NCBI RefSeq assembly: GCF_011493005.1
Contig: NZ_CP049156.1
Location: 620,001-684,000, forward strand
Length of the DNA: 64,000 bases
Source of the DNA: Caballeronia sp. SBC1
GTDB lineage: Bacteria; Pseudomonadota; Gammaproteobacteria; Burkholderiales; Burkholderiaceae
Direction: 5' to 3'
The position numbers and the translations under genes are program-made. This document shows positions 35,601 through 43,910 of the stretch, piece by piece (the stretch's first letter is position 1; every line of letters starts with the position of its first letter). Under the pieces are notes generated by a model. It saw nothing but the letters and a program-made list of their open reading frames with translations. It was not told the origin of the DNA and did no database searches.

Positions 35601-38374
35601 AGATAAACGGCAGCACCAACTGGTCGTTTAACGATTCGGGCGTGGCAGTAGGAAGCCACACCTATACGGTGCGCGTGGAGAGCAGTGCAGGTAATGGCGC
35701 GTTCTCGGCAGGGTATAGCTTTGTCGAGGTTTCGGCACTCACCGCGCCGGTGATCGCAAACGTAGTGGACGCAACCAGCGCTCACACAGGTACGGTTCCG
35801 GCCGGTGGCGCGACGACCGACACGCATCCGACGGTCAGCGGCACGGGGTTTCCTGGGTACACTGTTTATCTGTATCAGAACGGTGTGGGCTGTGGCGACA
35901 CGAAGGTGGGTGCCGATGGCAAGTGGTCGATCAAGATCACGGGTGATTTGTCCAGCGGCGCACACGACTTCACGGCAACACAGCTTGCCGTTATTGGAGG
36001 AGAAAGCGCAGCATCGAACCATTGGTCGATCACGGTCAGCGCACCGGTGGTCGCGCCCACGGAGTCGGTCACCATCAGCGGCCTGTACGACGACACATCG
36101 GGCAGTCTGGTGCTGGTGAACCGCGGTGGTTCGACGCTGGACACAACGCCGATCGTCAAGGGCACGGTTGACCATGCATTGCTGAGTGGTGAATCGCTGG
36201 CGGTTTATCGCGATGGCAACAAGGTCGGCACGGCCACCATGAGCGGCACGAGCTGGTCGTTCAACGATTCGGGCGTGGGAGTGGGAAGCCACACCTATAC
36301 GGCACGCGTTGAAAACAGCGCAGGCGCAAGCGCGTTCTCAGCTGGGTACAGCTTCAGCGAGGCGTCGCCGTTTGCACCGCCTGTGATCGCGAACGTGGTG
36401 GATGCCACCAGCGCTCACACCGGTACGGTTCCGGCTGGTGGCGCAACCGCTGACACACATCCGACGGTCAGCGGCACGGGCATTCCGGGCGACACCGTGT
36501 ATCTGTACCAGAACGGCATCGGTTGTGGCGACACGAAGGTGGCGGCCAATGGCACATGGTCAATCAAGGTCACAGGCGGCCTGTCAACTGGCGCACACGA
36601 CTTCACCGCCACGCAGTTTGCTGCGGGTCAGTCGGAGAGCGCGATATCGAATCATTGGTCGATCACGGTCAGCGCACCGGTGGTCGCGCCCACGGAGTCG
36701 GTCACCATCAGCGGCCTGTACGACGACACATCGGGCAGTCTGGTGCTGGTGAACCGCGGTGGTTCGACGCTGGACACAACGCCGATCGTCAAGGGCACGG
36801 TTGACCATGCATTGCTGAGTGGTGAATCGCTGGCGGTTTATCGCGATGGCAACAAGGTCGGCACGGCCACCATGAGCGGCACGAGCTGGTCGTTCAACGA
36901 TTCGGGCGTGGGAGTGGGAAGCCACACCTATACGGCACGCGTTGAAAACAGCGCAGGCGCAAGCGCGTTCTCAGCTGGGTACAGCTTCAGCGAGGCGTCG
37001 CCGTTTGCACCGCCTGTGATCGCGAACGTGGTGGATGCCACCAGCGCTCACACCGGTACGGTTCCGGCTGGTGGCGCAACCGCTGACGCACATCCGACGG
37101 TCAGCGGCACGGGCATTCCGGGCGACACCGTGTATCTGTACCAGAACGGCATCGGTTGTGGCGACACGAAGGTGGCGGCCAATGGCACATGGTCAATCAA
37201 GGTCACAGGCGGCCTGTCAACTGGCGCACACGACTTCACCGCAACGCAGTTTGCTACAGGTCAGCCGGAAAGCGCAGCATCGAACCATTGGTCGATTACA
37301 GTTAATACCACGCCCGCCGTTGATCCAAACATTGCCCATATTGTTGCCAATGGACGTTTCCTCGCGGGGCTGGTGAACATTATTGGCTATGGTGTTTCCA
37401 TACAATTGCCGACAGTTGACACTGCAAAAGTCGCATCGGTTACCGTTGTTGACAACCTTGGAAAAACACTAACCTCAACTTCCCTTGTGGTTTTGAGCGA
37501 TGGTAATACTTACTACAACATACCTTACTACTATCCTCTTTACGGAAGTGCCGGCGTCAATCGGATAAACGTATATGTTACCGACACAAGTGGCAAAAAA
37601 TATCTCGTGGATTCTGGCGCGATTGTGTTCGGTAGCGACGGGCCGGGTGGGGTGACTATGCCTTATAACGTCGTGGTCTACTCGCACGGGTTCAGCGGAG
37701 GCAGTGCGGTACCGTTGGCTTCTGTTTCGGCAGTCCATAGTTCTCAGGAGGTTACGAGCGACAGCTCTGATGCCCAGGCTGTAGCCGCGTCATCTACTGA
37801 TGATTCTTCCACGCTGGCGACGGCTGATCATCACATTGCGGTTGGTCAAACTGAATTGTTCGTAGGCAAGTCTGGCCACGACACAGTCGATCTGAACGTG
37901 GATCCTGCTTCCTACTTCAAGGAAAGTACCGCTCACATTGAAGGCAGCAAGGCCCATGGGATTGACCCGACAACAGGTACGGCGACTGCGGTCAATACGC
38001 TGCACCTGACGGGCGATCATCAGGTGCTGGATCTGACCTCGCTGACAGGCCAGACGGCAGCGGCAAAGATCTCGGGCATTGAAGCCATCGACCTGGGCGG
38101 TCAGCACAACACGCTGAAGCTGTCGCTCACCGACGTGCTGAATCTGGGCGAAACCGACCTGTTCATGAAGGACGGCAAGCAGCAGATGATGGTGCAGGGC
38201 AAGGAAGGCGACGAAGTCGATCTGTCGAACTCGCACATTGCGGGTCTGGCTGAAGGCGAGTGGCAGGCGCACGGCACAGCGCAAGTGGGTGGCGTCACGT
38301 ACAACGTGTACGAGCACTCAGGCGCGCATACCGAACTTCTGGTTCAGCAAGGTGTGCAGATCGTCGTGCATTAA
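32606..38374 (+). CDS. Adhesin 2, 3' fragment with C-terminal secretion domain, starting inside the IS21-family element
   Basis: A 1922-aa open frame whose first ATG (32606) lies in the right end of the IS. About 10 residues (MAPICRKFTF) come from the IS before adhesin sequence resumes at 32633-32638. It has Ig-like A and B repeats. Then come four ~633-bp units that combine a third domain type (APTESVTISGLYDDTSGS) with a B domain, a non-repetitive segment at about 37310-37850, and the shared C-terminal domain ending LVQQGVQIVVH. Eight B domains carry the single Cys motif. It keeps the presumed secretion signal, so a truncated adhesin could still be exported if transcribed and translated from within or through the IS. 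There is no clear ribosome-binding site at 32606. Confidence 0.88.
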   Translation: MAPICRKFTFVAPVIVNVVDAVGPIQGTVPAGGVTDDTHPTISGTGIPGNTVYVYQNGVGCGDTKVGADGKWSIKIPGALSNGVHDMTATQFAPGQPESVASNHWSITVDTSTPAKPVITGLTDDAGAAIPAGSSTTNAHPTVSGTALAGDIVTLYDGSTVIGSAKAGTDGKWSIKPSTDLSVGSHDVYAIDTNLAGTPSAQSTHVAFTVTSAFVAPVILNVVDAVGPVQGTVPAGGVTDDPRPTISGTGIPGDTVYLYQNGMGCGDTKVGADGKWSIKLLSDLSSGAHDFTATQFAPGQPQSVASNHWSITVDTSTPAKPAIPVLSDDNGVVIPAGSTTSNGHPHISGTGKAGDIITVYDGTSTLGSVKIGSDGKWIFTPAADLSTGSHSISVTDTNAAGAIGPKSDAFAFNFSLVADAPVILNVVDAVGPIQGTVPPGGVTDDPRPTISGTGIPGDTVYVYQNGMGCGDTKVGADGKWSIKLLNDLRAGVNDLTATQFAPGQPQSAVSNHWSITVDTSTPAKPVITGLTDDAGAAIPAGSSTTNAHPTVSGTALAGDIVTLYDGSTVIGSAKAGTDGKWSIKPSTDLSVGSHDVYAIDTNLAGTPSAQSAHVAFTVTSAFAPPAILNVVDATTAHTGTVPAGGATTDTHPTVSGTGIPGNTVYLYQNGMGCGDTKVAANGTWSIKITGDLSTGAHDFTATQFAAGQSESAVSNHWSITVSTPVVAPTESVTISGLYDDTSGSLVLVNRGGSTLDTTPIVKGTVDHALLSGESLVVYRDGNKVGTATMSGTSWSFNDSGVGVGSHTYTARVENSAGASAFSAGYSFSEASPFAPPVIANVVDATSAHTGTVPAGSTTTDTHPTISGTGIPGNTVYLYQNGMGCGDTKVAANGTWSIKLIGDLSTGAHDFTATQFAAGQPESAVSNHWSITVSTPVVAPTEVVTITGLYDDTSGDMMLVNKGGSTKDTTPSIRGIIDHALLNGESVVVYRDGTKIGTAEINGSTNWSFNDSGVAVGSHTYTVRVESSAGNGAFSAGYSFVEVSALTAPVIANVVDATSAHTGTVPAGGATTDTHPTVSGTGFPGYTVYLYQNGVGCGDTKVGADGKWSIKITGDLSSGAHDFTATQLAVIGGESAASNHWSITVSAPVVAPTESVTISGLYDDTSGSLVLVNRGGSTLDTTPIVKGTVDHALLSGESLAVYRDGNKVGTATMSGTSWSFNDSGVGVGSHTYTARVENSAGASAFSAGYSFSEASPFAPPVIANVVDATSAHTGTVPAGGATADTHPTVSGTGIPGDTVYLYQNGIGCGDTKVAANGTWSIKVTGGLSTGAHDFTATQFAAGQSESAISNHWSITVSAPVVAPTESVTISGLYDDTSGSLVLVNRGGSTLDTTPIVKGTVDHALLSGESLAVYRDGNKVGTATMSGTSWSFNDSGVGVGSHTYTARVENSAGASAFSAGYSFSEASPFAPPVIANVVDATSAHTGTVPAGGATADAHPTVSGTGIPGDTVYLYQNGIGCGDTKVAANGTWSIKVTGGLSTGAHDFTATQFATGQPESAASNHWSITVNTTPAVDPNIAHIVANGRFLAGLVNIIGYGVSIQLPTVDTAKVASVTVVDNLGKTLTSTSLVVLSDGNTYYNIPYYYPLYGSAGVNRINVYVTDTSGKKYLVDSGAIVFGSDGPGGVTMPYNVVVYSHGFSGGSAVPLASVSAVHSSQEVTSDSSDAQAVAASSTDDSSTLATADHHIAVGQTELFVGKSGHDTVDLNVDPASYFKESTAHIEGSKAHGIDPTTGTATAVNTLHLTGDHQVLDLTSLTGQTAAAKISGIEAIDLGGQHNTLKLSLTDVLNLGETDLFMKDGKQQMMVQGKEGDEVDLSNSHIAGLAEGEWQAHGTAQVGGVTYNVYEHSGAHTELLVQQGVQIVVH
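32633..32637 (+). repeat. Target-site duplication TTTGT, right of the IS21-family element
   Basis: Second copy of the 5-bp duplication. Keeping one copy and deleting the IS restores the adhesin reading frame. Confidence 0.9.
34775..37308 (+). repeat. Four tandem ~633-bp units inside adhesin 2
   Basis: The motif CCGGTGGTCGC starts units at 34775, 35408, 36044 and 36677 (spacing 633, 636 and 633 bp). Each encodes a 'C' domain (VTISGLYDDTSG) plus a Cys-bearing B domain. The second unit is the most diverged at the protein level. The third and fourth are nearly identical. Confidence 0.9.
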
Positions 38375-38705
38375 AGCTTCATGATGTAGACATCCGCTTT
38401 CGCCGGTTTGGGAAAGCGGGTTGATCGAAGTTGTACGAAAAGCCGTTCCAGGATGTTCTGGAACGGTTTTTTGTTTTGGACCGCGCGGACCCATTCACAT
38501 GAGTGGTCGTGATGCAGCTCTGACGGCGCAACACGTATCACAAAACTAGCAACGCGCTGTTTCACCGTTCGAATGGATTTCGCAGTTTCTGGAAGGTAAC
38601 TTAGCGATTCAATCGAAGGCGCTCGGCCACTCGCTGGCCCTGCGGCAATCGGGTTGTTATCTGGTAAGGCGTCACGTCAATTCACTCTAAAAAGGAATTT
38701 GCACA
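38375..38705. other. Intergenic region between adhesin 2 and the mini protein
   Basis: It contains a small hairpin (CCGCTTTC and GAAAGCGG), the adhesin 2 terminator, and then about 200 bp with no gene. The ribosome-binding site AAAAGGA just before the 38706 ATG is good, unlike those of the giant adhesins. Confidence 0.55.
38443..38477 (+). terminator. Terminator of adhesin 2
   Basis: Arms CCGTTCCAG and CTGGAACGG enclose the same loop as the adhesin 1 terminator and are followed by TTTTTTGTTTT. The tandem duplication of the giant adhesin genes therefore included their terminators. Confidence 0.9.
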
Positions 38706-39632
38706 ATGGCTTTTGACTTTGACACTCGCATGCAAGCGGTTATTACTGACGTGCAGGGTGTGACGAGCGGCGGCACGATTACCAGCGAGAAGCCACTGAT
38801 CGCCGGGAAAGCCGATCCTTTTACGACCATTGATGTATATGACGGAACAACGCTTCTCGGCGTAGTTACGTCGAATGGTCAAGGAAGCTGGTCGTTGCAA
38901 TTATCTAGTCCGCTTTTTGATGGCATTCACGATCTCTCCGCTGTCCAGCTGAATGAACTCGGCTCAGGACCGACCACAAGTTATTTTTCCGTCACGGTCG
39001 ATACATCAGGAAGTCCGCACTCGGACCACAACGAAACTTCATTGTCCGACCAAACCTTGCCATTCTCCGGCAACCACACTGACAGCGATGTACCGTATTT
39101 CCCGCCGAACCTCTTTAAACAGCATTCCTCAACAAACAACACCGGAAGCGGCGGAATGGACAAGGCTGTGCACGGCCTCGTTGACTCAACGGGTGATCCA
39201 CTTGCCTACGTCCGTCAAACATCTGCGCCTCTGGAAAGTGGCAAGGGCTTCGACATGGTTTCGTTTCTAGGCGATCACCAGGTTCTCAACCTAAGCAATT
39301 TCACCGAACACGCCTCGGCGTCACATACGCAAAGCGTGGTTGGCTTCGACCTGGGCGGTCATCACAACGCGCTGAAAGTGTCCCTCGCTGACGTGCTCAG
39401 CCTCGGCGAGCAAGACCTGTTTATCGACGATGGCAAACGGCAATTGATCGTGAACGGCAAGGAGGGCGATTCCGTTGATCTGACCACATCGCACGTTGCG
39501 GGATTGTCCGAAGGCGATTGGCATCATCATGGAACGGCTGAAGTTGGCGGCGTTCTTTATAACGTGGTTGAGCATTCGACCGCGAATACCGAATTGCTGG
39601 TTGAACATGCCGTGCGAATTGAAATGCATTGA
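38706..39632 (+). CDS. Mini Ig-like protein with the adhesin-family C-terminal domain, predicted type I secretion substrate
   Basis: A 308-aa protein that looks like a minimal member of the neighbouring adhesin family. Residues about 10-100 form one Ig-like domain (ITDVQGVTSGGTITSEKPLI ... TTIDVYDGTTLLGVV). A hydrophilic Ser/His-rich linker follows at about 100-170. The last ~125 residues match the C-terminal domain of both giants (FLGDHQVLNLSNF, FDLGGHHNALKVSLADVLSL, LFIDDGKRQLIVNGKEGDSV, ending LLVEHAVRIEMH). It has no Cys and no Sec signal. The sequence is clearly diverged from the giants, so it is an old paralogue and not a recent fragment. Its role is unknown; it could be a short surface protein, or compete with or assist the giants at the exporter. 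Confidence 0.9.
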   Translation: MAFDFDTRMQAVITDVQGVTSGGTITSEKPLIAGKADPFTTIDVYDGTTLLGVVTSNGQGSWSLQLSSPLFDGIHDLSAVQLNELGSGPTTSYFSVTVDTSGSPHSDHNETSLSDQTLPFSGNHTDSDVPYFPPNLFKQHSSTNNTGSGGMDKAVHGLVDSTGDPLAYVRQTSAPLESGKGFDMVSFLGDHQVLNLSNFTEHASASHTQSVVGFDLGGHHNALKVSLADVLSLGEQDLFIDDGKRQLIVNGKEGDSVDLTTSHVAGLSEGDWHHHGTAEVGGVLYNVVEHSTANTELLVEHAVRIEMH

Positions 39633-39642
39633 TCGGGCATAG

Positions 39643-39674
39643 AAAAAAGCCGTTCAAGATTCTTGAACGGCTTT
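39643..39674. terminator. Shared terminator between the mini protein gene and purB
   Basis: Arms GCCGTTCAAGA and TCTTGAACGGC are flanked by A-rich sequence on the left and CTTTC on the right. The hairpin lies between convergent genes and could serve both. Confidence 0.8.
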
Positions 39675-39697
39675 CAACTACTAGAAGCGTAAGTGCA

Positions 39698-41191
<1,494 letters not shown>

Positions 41192-41236
41192 TTATATGCT
41201 AGCATTGCAGTCAATGACAGCATTCGGAGTCCCCTG

Positions 41237-41482
41237 ATGGCAACACTGACAATTCGCAATTTGGACGAGCAAGTGAAGGCTTTGCTTCGTGTCGAAGCGG
41301 CGCGGCATGGCCGGTCTATGGAAGAGGAGGTGCGGGTGATCCTGCAAAATGCGTTGGCTGGCACTGCGAACGCAACTGGTTTCGGCAGCCGCGTGCATCA
41401 ACGCTTTGCGAGCTTGGCGGACAAGGGCCTGGCATTGCCGGATCGCACGGAGCAGCCGCGGGCCGCTGAGTTTCCGGAATGA
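41237..41482 (+). CDS. FitA/VapB-type antitoxin (ribbon-helix-helix)
   Basis: An 81-aa protein starting MATLTIRNLDEQVKALLRVE, the typical N-terminal ribbon-helix-helix of FitA-like antitoxins, followed by an Arg/Glu-rich helix and a flexible tail that would wrap the toxin. It would bind and repress its own promoter and neutralise the PIN-domain toxin. The stop overlaps the toxin start by 4 bp (ATGA). An upstream in-frame ATG at 41132 extends the ORF, but that part does not look coding. Confidence 0.92.
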   Translation: MATLTIRNLDEQVKALLRVEAARHGRSMEEEVRVILQNALAGTANATGFGSRVHQRFASLADKGLALPDRTEQPRAAEFPE

Positions 41483-41901
41483 TTATTCTGGACACGAACG
41501 TCTTGTCGGAACTCATGCGTGCGAACCCCGACGAGAACGTGCTGGCCTGGCTGGACGTCCAGAATATGCAGGACCTGCAAACCACGGCCATCACGGTTGG
41601 CGAATTGTTTTACGGTGTTGCGCGCCTTCCGCATGGCCAACGCAAATCCGCGCTGCGCGGCGCAATCGAATCTATGCTCGAAGGCGAACTCGCCGGCAAG
41701 ATACTCCCCTTCGACGATAATTCCGCGCGCCGGTACGCCATGCTTGTAGCTGAACGCGAGGCGCAGGGCCTGCCAATCAGTTCCGCCGACGCACAGATCG
41801 CCGCGATCTGTCACAGCCGCGACGCAGCGCTCGCGACGCGAAACTGCAAGGACTTCGAAGGAACGGGCGTTTTAGTCATCAACCCCTGGACTGCCGCGTA
41901 G
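41479..41901 (+). CDS. FitB/VapC-type toxin, PIN-domain ribonuclease
   Basis: A 140-aa PIN-domain protein. The acidic active-site residues are visible: Asp in MIILDTNVLSELM, Glu in ITVGELFYGVARL, Asp in ISSADAQIAAI, and the C-terminal ATRNCKDFEGTGV. These coordinate metal for RNA cleavage in VapC-like toxins. It is translationally coupled to the antitoxin gene. The pair sits between purB and murU, two housekeeping genes, as a small insertion in an otherwise ordinary region. Confidence 0.93.
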   Translation: MIILDTNVLSELMRANPDENVLAWLDVQNMQDLQTTAITVGELFYGVARLPHGQRKSALRGAIESMLEGELAGKILPFDDNSARRYAMLVAEREAQGLPISSADAQIAAICHSRDAALATRNCKDFEGTGVLVINPWTAA

Positions 41902-41910
41902 CCATTCCTG

Positions 41911-42633
41911 CTATCTGCCCCGCAGCGTCTGCTCCAGCGCTTCCAACTGCGCTGCCGTCCCAACGTTTTCCCATCGCCCTTCATACAACTCGCCGGTAGC
42001 ACGTCCGGCTGCGACGGTCTCCTGGTAATACGGCGTCAATGCGCGCCGTGTGTTGGGAGCGAGATCGCGGAACATGCGCGTGTCGTACAAGCCGATATTG
42101 CCGAACGTGTAGCGCTGCTCGCCATCGAGAGCGAGCGTGCCATTGGCTTCAAGCGCGAAATCCCCAAGTTTATGAAACGGCGGATTCGGCACCATGACCA
42201 GATGCATCGCCGGTTGCGCAGCAAGCGCCATCTCAGGCGCACGCACCCGCAAACTTGCATAGTCGAATTCGCAGAACACATCGCCGCTGACTGCCAGAAA
42301 CACGGCCGCTTCGCCGTCTTTTTCGAGCAGCGGCAAAGCCTGCGCAATTCCGCCCGCCGTCTCCAGCGCATGCATCTCGTGCGAGTAGCGGATCTCGACG
42401 CCCCAACGCGAACCGTTGCCGAGATTCGATTGAAGCATGCGCCCAAGCCACGCGTGATTGATCACAATAACTTCAAACCCCGCCGCCGCCAGCCGTTCAA
42501 TCTGCCAAACGATCAACGCTTTACCGCGAACTTTCAGAAGCGGCTTCGGACATGTGTCGGTCAGCGGACGCATGCGCTCGCCGCGCCCGGCGGCAAAAAT
42601 CATTGCCGTGGTCAAACTATTCAAAGCGTTCAA
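41911..42633 (-). CDS. murU: N-acetylmuramate alpha-1-phosphate uridylyltransferase
   Basis: A 240-aa nucleotidyltransferase starting with the signature MIFAAGRGERMRPLTDTCPK (after a short leader), followed by PLLKVRGKALIVWQIERLA. In the cell-wall recycling route known from Pseudomonas, MurU makes UDP-MurNAc from MurNAc-1-phosphate, the product of AmgK. The start overlaps the amgK stop by 4 bp, so the two are coupled. This context separates it from other sugar nucleotidyltransferases. Confidence 0.92.
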   Translation of the reverse strand: MNALNSLTTAMIFAAGRGERMRPLTDTCPKPLLKVRGKALIVWQIERLAAAGFEVIVINHAWLGRMLQSNLGNGSRWGVEIRYSHEMHALETAGGIAQALPLLEKDGEAAVFLAVSGDVFCEFDYASLRVRAPEMALAAQPAMHLVMVPNPPFHKLGDFALEANGTLALDGEQRYTFGNIGLYDTRMFRDLAPNTRRALTPYYQETVAAGRATGELYEGRWENVGTAAQLEALEQTLRGR

Positions 42634-43661
42634 AACGTATATCCCACATCAACGGCGCGCCCTTCGAGCGTATCGAGCAAGCGTGCAAACGGCCGCAACG
42701 GCCTGTATCGCTCCGATACCTTCCGCGCATAGCCAATAAACCGAGGCAAATCGGCGAGATACTGCGGCTTGCCATCGCGATGATAAATCCGCGCGAACAG
42801 CCCAAGCACCTTGATATGGCGCTGCAGCCCCATCCATTCGATCTGCCGGTAGAACTCGCCGAAGTCGGCATCGACCGGCAATCCGGCTTTACGCGCGCCT
42901 TCCCAGTAGTACACGAAGCAGTCGAGCTCGAACTCTTCTTCCCAGCTAATGAACGCGTCGCGCAACAGCGACGCAATGTCATAGCTTAATGGTCCATACA
43001 CCGCGTCCTGGAAGTCGAGCACGCCGGGATTCGGCTCGGCGATCATCAAGTTGCGCGGCATGAAGTCGCGCAGCATGAAGACCTGCGGTTGAGCCAGCGC
43101 GCTCTGGACCAGCACGTTGAATGTATCGTCGAGAACCTTGCGTTCGGCCGCATCCAGCGTGTGGCCAAGATGGCGCGTCACGAACCACTCGGGCATCAGC
43201 TCCATTTCGCGCCGGAGAAAAGCTTCATCGAACACAGGCAACACGCCTTCCCGCGATGTCACCTGGAACTTGATCAACGCATCAATAGCCGCGCGCATCA
43301 GCGGCCGCGCGTTCTTTTCATCAAGCACGGACAGATAGGTCGTGGTGCCCAGGTCCGTGACCAGCATGAAACCAGCGTCGAAATCCGTTTCCAGGATCTG
43401 CGGCACATGCACGCCGGCGTCGCGCAACAGCCCGGCCACCTGCACGAACTCGCGGCATTTTTCGGGCGGCGGGGCGTCTACGGCGATCAGCGTTTTCCCA
43501 AACTCGAGCCCGGCATGGCTCGCCAATCGAAAATAACGCCGGAAACTGGCGTCGGTGGAAGCAGGGGCAAGCGTGGAAAGGTCCAGCCGATACCGCTCGG
43601 GCAGGGATTGCAGCCAGTCATGAAGCTGGGTAAGGCGAAAATCAGGGGGATTGGGCGTCAT
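42630..43661 (-). CDS. amgK: N-acetylmuramate/N-acetylglucosamine kinase, anomeric (AmgK)
   Basis: A 343-aa kinase of the aminoglycoside-phosphotransferase fold, beginning MTPNPPDFRLTQLHDWLQSL at 43661. The frame extends upstream to 43904, but that stretch would run almost to lptD and does not look coding. The catalytic loop reads MLRDFMPRNLMI and the metal-binding segment VLDFQDAVYGPLSYDIASLL. AmgK phosphorylates MurNAc at C1 in peptidoglycan recycling, and MurU completes the route to UDP-MurNAc, which bypasses de novo synthesis. It is divergent from lptD with about 250 bp between the starts. Confidence 0.92.
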   Translation of the reverse strand: MTPNPPDFRLTQLHDWLQSLPERYRLDLSTLAPASTDASFRRYFRLASHAGLEFGKTLIAVDAPPPEKCREFVQVAGLLRDAGVHVPQILETDFDAGFMLVTDLGTTTYLSVLDEKNARPLMRAAIDALIKFQVTSREGVLPVFDEAFLRREMELMPEWFVTRHLGHTLDAAERKVLDDTFNVLVQSALAQPQVFMLRDFMPRNLMIAEPNPGVLDFQDAVYGPLSYDIASLLRDAFISWEEEFELDCFVYYWEGARKAGLPVDADFGEFYRQIEWMGLQRHIKVLGLFARIYHRDGKPQYLADLPRFIGYARKVSERYRPLRPFARLLDTLEGRAVDVGYTF

Positions 43662-43910
43662 AAACTCGAGGGGTGAAACGTCTTGCCATATAATACCCCA
43701 CGACTTTTTTAAGCATTCCGTTTGCGCCCGGCGCGAAGCCTTTGGCAGGCCATGAAGGCTGCCGTTGGTCGAGATTACCGCCCGACCATCCATCGATAGA
43801 TTCATTTTCGTTCGCAGCGAACCGTCAACTCCGGTGGCGCGAGTTCCGGTGGCTGTGCCCGGAAGCTCTCGTCGAGCGCGGGGCGCAACGCGATTGAACA
43901 GCACTCAAAC

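Noticed and set aside
34058..36292. Minus-strand open frame of 744 codons antisense to adhesin 2
   Set aside because: A mirror of the 633-bp repeats with low-complexity Arg/Ala/His composition; no recognisable domain.
20333..38374. Regular tandem repeats considered as a CRISPR array
   Set aside because: Periods are 603-879 bp and fully coding as Ig domains. There are no short repeats with unique spacers and no cas genes.
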